From the NCBI GenBank assembly GCA_963743945.1, contig CAVURO010000004.1:124001-188000 (forward strand): DNA of 64,000 bases, read 5' to 3'. Position 1 is the stretch's first letter. Each line of letters begins with the position of its first letter. The notes beneath the pieces are model-generated. The model searched no databases. It saw nothing but the letters and a program-made list of their open reading frames with translations, and had not been told where the DNA came from. Positions 1-7,583 of the stretch are shown here, piece after piece. The translations under genes and the position numbers were made by a program. This stretch comes from JACOTK01 sp963743945 (GTDB lineage Bacteria; Actinomycetota; Acidimicrobiia; Acidimicrobiales; CADCSY01).

Positions 1-818
1 GTCTTGACCCCTTCATTGATGATGCGCGGCCCGCGGGTCAGGTCGCCGTACTCGGCAGTGTCGGAGATCGAGTAGCGCATGCCGCTGATTCCCTGTTCGT
101 ACATGAGATCGACGATGAGCTTCAGCTCGTGCAGGCACTCGAAGTAGGCGGACTCGGGCTGGTAGCCCGCGTCGACCAGGGTCTCGAAGCCCGCCTGCAC
201 CAGGGCCGTCAGACCGCCGCAGAGCACCACCTGCTCACCGAAGAGATCGGTCTCGGTCTCCTCCGCAAAGGTGGTCTCGAGCACGCCTGCGCGGGCGCCG
301 CCGATCGCCGCCGCGTACGACATGGCCGTGTCACGGGCCTTGCCACTGGCATCCTGGGCCACGGCGATGAGGCACGGCACCCCGCCGCCCTCGGTATAGG
401 TCCGCCGCACGAGATGTCCAGGGCCCTTGGGAGCCACCATGGCGACGTCGACCCCGGCAGGCGCCACGATCAGGTCGAAACGGATGTTGAAGCCGTGCGC
501 GAAGAACAGCGCGTCACCCTCCTGCAGTTGGGGGGCGATGGATGCCTCATAGACGTCCTGCTGCTCGGTGTCGGGCAGGAGGATCATGATGAGATCGGCC
601 TCGGCCGCAGCCTGATCGATCGAGGTCACCCGTAGACCTGCCTCGGTCGCCTTGGCCGCCGACGATGAGCCCTCACGCAGACCGACGCGGACATCGACGC
701 CCGAGTCCCTCAGGTTCAGGGCGTGGGCATGGCCCTGCGAGCCGTAGCCGATCACCGCGACCTTGCGACTCGCCATGATGGAAGGGTCGGCATCCTTGTC
801 GTAATAGACGTTTTCCAT
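1..818 (-). CDS. ilvC: Ketol-acid reductoisomerase, N-terminal part (cut by window edge)
   Basis: Second step of valine/leucine/isoleucine synthesis: Mg- and NADPH-dependent isomeration and reduction of acetolactate. About 272 codons are visible and the C-terminal end lies outside the window. The protein begins MENVYYDKDAD; a Rossmann loop GYGSQG sits at residues 24-29, followed by VAPKGPGHLVRRTY and the metal-binding stretch ETDLFGEQ. The ATG at 818 is preceded by AAAGGAA at good spacing. It is the third gene of ilvB-ilvN-ilvC on the minus strand, 129 bp after ilvN, so it is probably cotranscribed and under the attenuator ahead of ilvB. Family assignment is secure. Confidence 0.95.
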   Translation of the reverse strand, partial: MENVYYDKDADPSIMASRKVAVIGYGSQGHAHALNLRDSGVDVRVGLREGSSSAAKATEAGLRVTSIDQAAAEADLIMILLPDTEQQDVYEASIAPQLQEGDALFFAHGFNIRFDLIVAPAGVDVAMVAPKGPGHLVRRTYTEGGGVPCLIAVAQDASGKARDTAMSYAAAIGGARAGVLETTFAEETETDLFGEQVVLCGGLTALVQAGFETLVDAGYQPESAYFECLHELKLIVDLMYEQGISGMRYSISDTAEYGDLTRGPRIINEGVK

Positions 819-872
819 GTCAATTCCTTTCCCCGGGGAGACCGCTCACCGCAGCGCTGCCCTCTTCGTTGG

Positions 873-950
873 ACCTCTTGCTTCGTGAACCTGTTGCTTC
901 GTGACACCTGTTGCTTCGTGCCTGACCTGTTGCGCCTGACCTGTTGACTA
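873..950. repeat. Imperfect tandem repeat between ilvN and ilvC
   Basis: Five units that each start with ACCTGTTG (first unit ACCTCTTG), with periods of 14-19 bp, begin at 873, 889, 906, 925 and 939. The last unit contains the ilvN stop codon (minus-strand TAG, 950-948). It fills most of the ilvN-ilvC spacer. No function is evident; it belongs to the family of stop-codon-associated repeats seen across the window. Confidence 0.8.
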
Positions 951-1487
951 GCCAGTCCTCGAACCTCCCGATCGCAGACGCAACTTCGGAGCCTCCCGCT
1001 CGAGCCGGGGCAAGGCGACGCGACCGGTCCGCTGGAGCTCGACGATGCCGAAGGGCCTGAGAAGATCCTCGAAATCGTCGATCTTGCCGGGAGAGCCGTC
1101 GAGCGAAACCGTCATCTCGTCGTGGCCCACGCCAAGAATACGCCCTTCGAAGATCTGCACCAGCTCGACCACCTGACTGCGCATCTCCACGGGGGCGCGC
1201 ACGGTGCACAGAAGCAGCTCACGCTCGACCGAATCCATGGGGTCGAGCTCGCTGATCTTGACCACGTTGATGAGCTTGAAGAGCTGTTTGGTGATCTGCT
1301 CCAGCGGTGAGGACTCGACGTCGACCACGATGGTGATGCGGCTGAACTGCTCGTCGTCGGTGGGCGCAACGGCCAGGGAATAGATGTTGTAGCCACGTCG
1401 CGCAAAGAGGTTCGCCACCCGCGCCAACACCCCTGCCTTGTTCTCGACGAGCACCGAGAGCGTGTGGTGCCTGTAGGGGCCGGACAT
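948..1487 (-). CDS. ilvN: Acetolactate synthase small (regulatory) subunit
   Basis: Regulatory subunit of acetohydroxyacid synthase, 179 aa. It activates IlvB and carries feedback inhibition by branched-chain amino acids. An ACT domain occupies roughly residues 8-80 (HHTLSVLVENKAGVLARVA, then GYNIYSLAV), followed by the C-terminal ALS_ss_C domain. The start is the ATG at 1487, whose A is also the last base of the ilvB TGA (TGATG), so translation is coupled to ilvB. The reading frame stays open upstream inside ilvB, but that extension has no family similarity. Length is normal for the family. Confidence 0.95.
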   Translation of the reverse strand: MSGPYRHHTLSVLVENKAGVLARVANLFARRGYNIYSLAVAPTDDEQFSRITIVVDVESSPLEQITKQLFKLINVVKISELDPMDSVERELLLCTVRAPVEMRSQVVELVQIFEGRILGVGHDEMTVSLDGSPGKIDDFEDLLRPFGIVELQRTGRVALPRLEREAPKLRLRSGGSRTG

Positions 1488-3226
1488 CAACGACCCCCGT
1501 GTCCGTGGCGTCCCTCTTGGAACGGCGGGACCACGATCTCGTCGTTGCTGAGGCCCGACGGCACCATCGGGTAGACCTTCTCCCGGGCATCGGTGCGAAA
1601 GTCGATGACCACGGGACGGTCGTCGATCTCGTTGGCCTTGTCGATCACCGGCTGCACCTCCTCGGGCGATTCGGCGCGCAGGCCGACGCACCCCATCGCC
1701 TCGGCCCACCGCACGTAGTCGGGAAGGTCCGGTGACAGGTACACCTCCGAGTAACGCTCGTCGTAGAACATCTCCTGCCACTGGCGAACCATGCCGAGGT
1801 AGGCGTTGTTGAGAATGGCCACCTTGATGGGAATGCGCTCACTGGCCGCCGTGGTCAGCTCCTGTGCGGTCATCTGGAAGCAGCCGTCGCCGTCCACGGC
1901 CCAGACCATGCGGTCGGGTCTGCCCACCTTGGCGCCGATGGCGGCAGGGACGGCGAAGCCCATCGTGCCGAGTCCCCCGGAGCTCACCCACGTGTAGGGG
2001 TGGTTGAACCGCCAGTACTGACTCGCCCACATCTGGTGCTGGCCCACCCCCGAGACCACGATCGTGTCGTCGGGAGTCGAGTCACGAAGGTGCTCGAGGA
2101 CCATCTGCGGCTTGAGTTGCTCACCTTCGGCCGCAGGTTCGTAGGCGTAGGGAAACTTCTCCTGCCAGCCGCTGATCGTCGCCTTCCAGGCGGAGCGATC
2201 AGGTGTCTCGGCCCCTCCGGCCACCAGGTCGCGCACCGCGGTCACCAACTCCTCGATCACGAGGCGGCAGTCCCCCACGATCGGCACGTCGGGGCGCCGC
2301 ACCTTGCCCAACTCGGCGGGGTCGACGTCCACGTGGATGATCTTCGCCTCGGGGGCGAAACCGTCGACCTTGCCCGTCACCCGGTCGTCGAATCGCGCGC
2401 CCAGCGTGATGAGGAGGTCCGACTTCTGCAACGTCGTCACGGCGGTGTAGTTGCCGTGCATGCCCGGCATGCCGAGACAAAGGGGGTGGTCGTCGGGGAA
2501 CGCACCTCGCGCCATGAGCGTGGTGACGACGTGGACGTCGATCAACTCGGCGAGCTCGCGCAGCGCCTCGGCGGCACGGGCCTTGAGGATGCCACCGCCT
2601 GCATAGATGACGGGGCGGCTCGACTCGACGATCAGGCGCGCCGCCTCCTTGATCATGCGGGGATGGCCGCGCAGGGTCGGCTTGTAGCCCGGGAGATTCA
2701 CCGAATCGGGCCAATACCAATCCATCGAGGCGTTCGAGATGTCCTTGGGAACGTCGATGAGCACGGGACCGGGTCGGCCCGTCGTCGCGACGTGGAACGC
2801 CTCCTTGACGATCCGTGGGATGTCCTGGGCGTCGGTGACCAACCAGTTGTGCTTGGTCACCGACATGGTGATGCCGGTGGTGTCGCACTCCTGAAAGGCG
2901 TCGGTGCCGATCGCCGAGTAGGCCACCTGGCCGGTCACCACGACCATGGGAATGGAGTCGAGATAGGCATCGCAAAGCGGCGTCACGATGTTGGTGGCGG
3001 CGGGACCACTCGTCACCATGGCAACACCCGGACGCCCCGTCGCGTGGGCGTAGCCCTCGGCCATGTGTCCGGCGCCCTGTTCGTGGCGCACGAGGATGTG
3101 GCGTATCGAGCTGTCGATGATCGGGTCGTACACGGGCAGGATGGCACCACCGGGAAGGCCGAACATGACTTCGACCCCTTCCATCTCCAGGCTCTTGATG
3201 AGGGCTTGGGCGCCGGTCAATCTCAT
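1487..3226 (-). CDS. ilvB: Acetolactate synthase large (catalytic) subunit
   Basis: ThDP-, Mg- and FAD-dependent enzyme that condenses pyruvate to acetolactate (or with 2-oxobutyrate), the first committed step to valine, leucine and isoleucine; 579 aa. Visible marks: the catalytic glutamate in RHEQGAGHMAEGYA near residue 49, the central TPP domain with GARFDDRVTGK, and the ThDP-binding GDGCFQMTAQE with LNNAYLGMVRQWQ near the C-terminus. The ATG at 3226 follows an AGGAG box. A Leu/Val-rich leader peptide and hairpins just upstream indicate control by transcription attenuation. First gene of ilvB-ilvN-ilvC. Confidence 0.96.
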   Translation of the reverse strand: MRLTGAQALIKSLEMEGVEVMFGLPGGAILPVYDPIIDSSIRHILVRHEQGAGHMAEGYAHATGRPGVAMVTSGPAATNIVTPLCDAYLDSIPMVVVTGQVAYSAIGTDAFQECDTTGITMSVTKHNWLVTDAQDIPRIVKEAFHVATTGRPGPVLIDVPKDISNASMDWYWPDSVNLPGYKPTLRGHPRMIKEAARLIVESSRPVIYAGGGILKARAAEALRELAELIDVHVVTTLMARGAFPDDHPLCLGMPGMHGNYTAVTTLQKSDLLITLGARFDDRVTGKVDGFAPEAKIIHVDVDPAELGKVRRPDVPIVGDCRLVIEELVTAVRDLVAGGAETPDRSAWKATISGWQEKFPYAYEPAAEGEQLKPQMVLEHLRDSTPDDTIVVSGVGQHQMWASQYWRFNHPYTWVSSGGLGTMGFAVPAAIGAKVGRPDRMVWAVDGDGCFQMTAQELTTAASERIPIKVAILNNAYLGMVRQWQEMFYDERYSEVYLSPDLPDYVRWAEAMGCVGLRAESPEEVQPVIDKANEIDDRPVVIDFRTDAREKVYPMVPSGLSNDEIVVPPFQEGRHGHGGR

Positions 3227-3262
3227 GGTTCTCCTGCAACGCTGGATGGGCCAAAACTGCGA

Positions 3263-3317
3263 CGACCTCCCGGTTGGGAGGTCGGTGGGTGCACACGCGT
3301 CGAGCGACGACGTGTGC
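3263..3317 (-). promoter_or_regulatory. Candidate transcription attenuator of ilvBNC
   Basis: Two hairpins lie between the leader peptide and ilvB. Hairpin 1 (3317-3291) begins at the last base of the leader stop codon: arm GCACACGTCG, loop TCGCT, arm CGACG plus TGTGC with a 2-nt bulge. Hairpin 2 (3284-3263) is a perfect 9-bp stem, CGACCTCCC / GGGAGGTCG, with loop AACC, followed 7 nt later by TTTT. The layout (regulatory codons, then mutually placed hairpins, then ilvB) matches branched-chain amino acid attenuators known in Corynebacterium and other actinobacteria. The weak U-run makes the terminator assignment tentative. Confidence 0.65.
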
Positions 3318-3364
3318 TACGAAACGACGAGCAGACGATGAAACGTGTCAGACATCGGAGCCAT
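3317..3364 (-). CDS. ilvB leader peptide
   Basis: Short reading frame MAPMSDTFHRLLVVS of 15 codons (12 if the second ATG at 3355 is used), ending TAG, 90 nt upstream of ilvB. It contains the consecutive codons Leu-Leu-Val-Val immediately before the stop, and the stop abuts hairpin 1. Slow decoding of these codons when Leu or Val is scarce would place a ribosome over the start of that hairpin. No convincing ribosome binding site is visible; TATCGA about 9 nt ahead of the first ATG could be a poor -10 box. The regulatory role is inferred from codon content and position. Confidence 0.65.
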   Translation of the reverse strand: MAPMSDTFHRLLVVS

Positions 3365-3440
3365 TCTCGCAGATCGATACTCGGGGTGCAAACCGGCCGA
3401 AGTCCTCAAGCGGAGTCGGATGCCTGCCGAGTAGTTGGTG

Positions 3441-5435
3441 ATGCACAAGACAAAGCTCCTCGTTCGCTTCGGCGCGGTGACCTTCGCCCTCCTTGTGATC
3501 CTGGGATCCGTGGTCTCGAACGCGGTGAACCGCACCATCCGAGATCGAACCCTGCAGTACTACACCCAGACCGTCGAGAACATGATGGTCCTCATGGTGG
3601 GCAACCTGATGACGCCTGAGGACTTCAACGGCAAACCGTTCACACCGGAAAAGGCAGCCATCCTCGACAGCCTCCTCGGCGACTTCACGTTCCTGGGCGC
3701 CGAGCAACTCACCGCAACCCTCTACAACCCCGAGGGCGTGGTGATCTACGCCACCGATCCCACCCTGCTGGGCACGAAGGCCAAGCTCACCCCGGCACAG
3801 AAGAAGGCGCTCGGCGGAACGACCTCGTCCCGGTTCACCAACACGCCCGACATCAAGGCCAAGGGCGGGCAGGTCATCCAGTACACCCTTGCCATCCCCA
3901 TCAAGGGCAAGATCGTCGGCGTCGCCCAGGCCGACACGCCCGACTACGTCATCACGGTCCAAACGGAGCGAGATCTCAAGAAGATCCAGCTCATCCTCGG
4001 CGGCGGCATGTTCCTCTTCTGGGTGGCGCTGTTCCCCATCGCGATGACCGTCGCACGGGCACTGCGTCGACAGGCGGCCGAGAACGAGCACCTCGCCATG
4101 CACGACCAGCTCACCGGTCTGCCCAACCGCAACCTCCTGAAGGACCGCCTCGAGCAGGCTGTCGCGCAATCAAGTCGCACCGGTCACCAAACCGGCCTGT
4201 TGTTCATCGACCTGGACCGCTTCAAAGAGGTCAACGACGCTCTCGGTCACCAGCAAGGTGACATACTGCTGGGCCAGATCGCGGCTCGGCTCGCCGACGC
4301 CGTGCGCGATGCCGACTCGGTTGCACGCCTCGGTGGCGACGAGTTCGCCGTCGTCGTTCCCGACGTCACCGAACCGGCAGTCCTCGTCGCTCTGGCGGAG
4401 CGTTTCACGGAGCTGTTGCGTGTGCCGTTCGAGATCAACAACATCACCGTCAACGTCGACGCGAGCATCGGCGTGACGATCTTCCCCGATCACGGCACCG
4501 ATGCGGACACGCTCATGCAGCGGGCCGACATCGCCATGTACGCAGCCAAGGAGGCGGGGCTCGACTACACCTTCTACAGCGCCGAGCACGACTCCAACAG
4601 TCCCGTGAAGCTTGCGCTTGCAGGCGAGCTGCGCCGAGCCCTCGACAACGACGACGAGCTGGTCATGCACTTCCATCCGCTCGTCGACGTTCGGACCAAT
4701 GCGGTCACCGGCGTCGAGGCGCTCATCCGCTGGAACCACCCGACTCGTGGTTTCGTCCTCCCCGACGACTTCATCCCCCTTGCGGAGCAGAGTGGGCTCA
4801 TTCGCCCGTTGACCTACAAGGCCCTCGATCTCTCGCTCGCCCAATGTCGAGCGTGGGCGGACGCGGGGCTTCATCTTCGGGTGGCGGTCAATCTCTCGGC
4901 ACGAAACCTGCGCGAGGCCGACCTTCCCGAGCGGGTGGCGGACCTGCTGGACCGCCATCAGGTGGATCCTCAGGACCTGGAGCTCGAGATCACCGAAAGC
5001 GGTCTGCTCTCCGACCCTGCCTACGCCAACATGCTGCTGCACCAGTTGGCCGACATCGGGGTTCACCTGGCCCTCGACGACTTCGGCACGGGGTACAGCT
5101 CGTTGAGCTACCTCAAGAACCTGCCGGTCAACCAGCTCAAGATCGATCGCAGCTTCGTCAACAACATGAGCAACGACGCCACGGACGCGATGATCGTGCG
5201 GAGCGTGATCGAGCTCGCGCACAACCTCGGGCTGGATGTCACTGCCGAGGGCGTCGAGACGGCCGATCAACTGACGCACCTCCGGAACCTGAGCTGCGAC
5301 ACCGTCCAGGGCTACCACCTCACGAAGCCGTTGGCCGCAGGTCTCATTCCCGGATGGATCGCCGGCCACCACCACAGGAACGGCGTTCAAGAATTGCCTC
5401 AAGCTGCACGACATTCCTTCCGATCAAGTCAATGA
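3441..5435 (+). CDS. Membrane GGDEF-EAL protein (cyclic di-GMP turnover), copy 1
   Basis: Predicted bifunctional c-di-GMP enzyme, 664 aa from the ATG at 3441 (TTG 3435 and GTG 3438 are in-frame alternatives; no strong ribosome site). An N-terminal TM helix (about residues 6-28), an extracytoplasmic sensor of about 150 aa, a second TM (LILGGGMFLFWVALFPIAM), then GGDEF and EAL domains. The cyclase motif GGDEF is intact, with an RDAD inhibitory I-site five residues before it. The EAL part keeps EALIRW, NLSARN, LEITES, DDFGTGYSSLSYL, KIDRSF, AEGVE and QGY, so it should be active. The pocket position usually occupied by Gln reads His (HFHPLVD). Divergent from ilvB; 43 bp before its paralogue. Confidence 0.92.
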   Translation: MHKTKLLVRFGAVTFALLVILGSVVSNAVNRTIRDRTLQYYTQTVENMMVLMVGNLMTPEDFNGKPFTPEKAAILDSLLGDFTFLGAEQLTATLYNPEGVVIYATDPTLLGTKAKLTPAQKKALGGTTSSRFTNTPDIKAKGGQVIQYTLAIPIKGKIVGVAQADTPDYVITVQTERDLKKIQLILGGGMFLFWVALFPIAMTVARALRRQAAENEHLAMHDQLTGLPNRNLLKDRLEQAVAQSSRTGHQTGLLFIDLDRFKEVNDALGHQQGDILLGQIAARLADAVRDADSVARLGGDEFAVVVPDVTEPAVLVALAERFTELLRVPFEINNITVNVDASIGVTIFPDHGTDADTLMQRADIAMYAAKEAGLDYTFYSAEHDSNSPVKLALAGELRRALDNDDELVMHFHPLVDVRTNAVTGVEALIRWNHPTRGFVLPDDFIPLAEQSGLIRPLTYKALDLSLAQCRAWADAGLHLRVAVNLSARNLREADLPERVADLLDRHQVDPQDLELEITESGLLSDPAYANMLLHQLADIGVHLALDDFGTGYSSLSYLKNLPVNQLKIDRSFVNNMSNDATDAMIVRSVIELAHNLGLDVTAEGVETADQLTHLRNLSCDTVQGYHLTKPLAAGLIPGWIAGHHHRNGVQELPQAARHSFRSSQ

Positions 5436-5478
5436 CCGCGGGGATGATCGGTCCTGCGCCCGGCAAGAACGAGGAACG

Positions 5479-7488
5479 ATGCGGGAATCCAGGCTAGGAC
5501 ACTCAAGGGCGATGGCGACCTTCGGGGTCGTCAGTCTCGTGCCGATACTGCTGCTGGGCGTCTTCCTCACCCGCACGGTCCGATCGGCGCTCGAGAGCGG
5601 AGCCCTGGCTTCGTACGGCAACTCGGTCCAGCTCATGACCGGCGGCATAGGAAACCTGGTGCTCACACCTGAGGCGTTCGCCACCGGCGCCATCTCCCCC
5701 GAATCGGGCGCCCTGCTCTCGAAGGTCACCCAGGAGCTGGTGGGACCCAAGCTCGAGCGCCTCGAGGTCCGCCTCATCACCAGGGAGGGCAAGGTCTTCT
5801 GGGCCACCAGGCCGGAGCTGAACACCGGTGTCGTACCGGTTTCGCCCGCCTTCACCGACGCCCTCAACGACGAGTTGGACGCCCGGTTCGTGGTCAGCGG
5901 CGGGACCCGGATCGCTCGGTTCTACATCCCCATCAAGTTTGCAGGCAACCCACAGGTTGTCGGCGTCGTCGAAGCGACCACGAGCGACTCGGTCGCGACC
6001 CAGGCGGTCACCGGTCGGCTCCGTGCGATCTACCTCGTGCTCGTGATCGGGTTGGTGGGGCTGTGGATGTCGCTGTTCCCGATTGCCATGGGGGTTGCCC
6101 GGGTGCTGCGACGTCAGGTCGAGGAGAACGAGCACCTCGCGATGCACGACACCCTGACAGGGCTTCCCAACCGAAACCTGTTCAAGGATCGGCTCGACCA
6201 GGCGCTCTCCCGCTCGACCCGCAGCGGCCATGCCACCGGCCTGTTGTTCCTCGATCTGGACCGCTTCAAGGAGGTGAACGACGCCCTCGGGCATCGACAG
6301 GGTGACGAGTTGATCAAGCTCATCGCCCACCGCCTGGTCTCGGCGGTACGCGATGCCGATTCGGTCGCCCGCCTCGGGGGCGACGAGTTCGCCATCATCG
6401 TGCCCGACGTCTCCAACTCGTCGACGCTCGTCGTCGTGGCCGAACGATTCACCGAGCTGTTGCGCGAGCCCTTCGAGATCAACGACATCACGGTCAATGT
6501 CGAGGCCAGCATCGGCGTCGCCCTCTATCCCGACCACGGCGAGGACGCCGACACCCTCATGCAACATGCCGACATCGCCATGTACGCGGCCAAGGACGGT
6601 GCCCTCGACTACGCCTTCTACAGTGCCGAGAGCGACTCGAACAGCCCGGTGAAGCTTGCGCTTGCGGGCGAGCTGCGCCGTGCCCTCGACAACGACGACG
6701 AGCTCGTCATGTACTACCACCCCCTGGTCGACCTCCATACGGGCGACGTCACCGGCGTCGAGGCGCTCATCCGCTGGAACCATCCGACCCGCGGGTTCGT
6801 CTATCCCGACGACTTCATCCCGTTGGCCGAGCAGAGCGGACTGATCCGTCCGCTCACCCTCAAGGCGCTGGATCTTTCGCTCGCCCAGTGCCGCAAATGG
6901 CACGACCAGGGTCTCGACCTCCGCGTGGCGGTGAACCTCTCGGCACGCAACCTGCGTGAGCCCGATCTGCCCGATCGCGTTGCCGCTCTCCTGCGCCGTC
7001 ACGGGGTGCCTGCCTCGCACCTCGAGCTGGAGGTGACGGAAAGCGGTCTGCTGTCGGACCCGGACTACGCCAACACGCTGTTGTGCCGGCTCTCCGCTCT
7101 CGGCATCCATCTGGCGCTCGACGACTTCGGCACCGGCTACAGCTCGCTGAGCTATCTCAAGAACCTGCCGGTCAACCAGCTCAAGATCGACCGGAGCTTC
7201 GTGAACAACATGAGCGAGGACGCCACCGACGCCATGATCGTCCGAAGCGTCATCGACCTCGCCCACAACCTGGGACTCAACGTGACCGCCGAGGGCGTGG
7301 AGACACTGAACCAGCTCGACCACCTCGCCAACCTGAGCTGCGACACGATCCAGGGCTATCACCTCACCAAGCCATTGCCCGCCGACGAGATCGCGAGCTG
7401 GGTCAACGGCTACAACGACCAGGCCGCGCGGGCCTCGGCAGGGCGTTCCCGCTCCGTACGCAACCCCGTGCCCATCGCCTTCCAGTAG
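5479..7488 (+). CDS. Membrane GGDEF-EAL protein (cyclic di-GMP turnover), copy 2
   Basis: Paralogue of the preceding gene with the same architecture, 669 aa: TM near residues 14-32, extracytoplasmic sensor, second TM (IYLVLVIGLVGLWMSLFPIAM), GGDEF, EAL. The catalytic halves are almost identical to copy 1, while the sensor halves have diverged strongly, which suggests duplication followed by change of input signal. GGDEF, RDAD I-site, EALIRW, DDFGTGYSS and QGYHLTKPL are all present; the pocket Gln is again His (YYHPLVD). The ATG at 5479 follows GAGGAA. Probably cotranscribed with copy 1. Its stop codon lies inside a 16-bp tandem repeat. Confidence 0.92.
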   Translation: MRESRLGHSRAMATFGVVSLVPILLLGVFLTRTVRSALESGALASYGNSVQLMTGGIGNLVLTPEAFATGAISPESGALLSKVTQELVGPKLERLEVRLITREGKVFWATRPELNTGVVPVSPAFTDALNDELDARFVVSGGTRIARFYIPIKFAGNPQVVGVVEATTSDSVATQAVTGRLRAIYLVLVIGLVGLWMSLFPIAMGVARVLRRQVEENEHLAMHDTLTGLPNRNLFKDRLDQALSRSTRSGHATGLLFLDLDRFKEVNDALGHRQGDELIKLIAHRLVSAVRDADSVARLGGDEFAIIVPDVSNSSTLVVVAERFTELLREPFEINDITVNVEASIGVALYPDHGEDADTLMQHADIAMYAAKDGALDYAFYSAESDSNSPVKLALAGELRRALDNDDELVMYYHPLVDLHTGDVTGVEALIRWNHPTRGFVYPDDFIPLAEQSGLIRPLTLKALDLSLAQCRKWHDQGLDLRVAVNLSARNLREPDLPDRVAALLRRHGVPASHLELEVTESGLLSDPDYANTLLCRLSALGIHLALDDFGTGYSSLSYLKNLPVNQLKIDRSFVNNMSEDATDAMIVRSVIDLAHNLGLNVTAEGVETLNQLDHLANLSCDTIQGYHLTKPLPADEIASWVNGYNDQAARASAGRSRSVRNPVPIAFQ

Positions 7489-7541
7489 CCCGGCCTTCCA
7501 GTAGCCCGGCCTTCCAGTAGCCCGGCCTTCCAGTAGCCCGG
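7478..7541. repeat. Four perfect 16-bp tandem repeats spanning a stop codon
   Basis: Unit CCTTCCAGTAGCCCGG repeated four times without mismatch. The first unit holds the TAG stop of the upstream GGDEF-EAL gene (7486-7488). Because 16 is not a multiple of 3, the following copies place TAG at 7502, 7518 and 7534, so all three frames meet a stop. Confidence 0.95.
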
Positions 7542-7583
7542 CCTCCCGTACCGCCGGGTCCGGGACCCCGCTCAGCGGCGAGG

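Noticed and set aside
2000..3619. Long open frame of 539 codons on the plus strand over ilvB
   Set aside because: Antisense shadow of a well-conserved gene; His/Arg/Gly-rich, no family pattern, and it ends inside the GGDEF-EAL gene.
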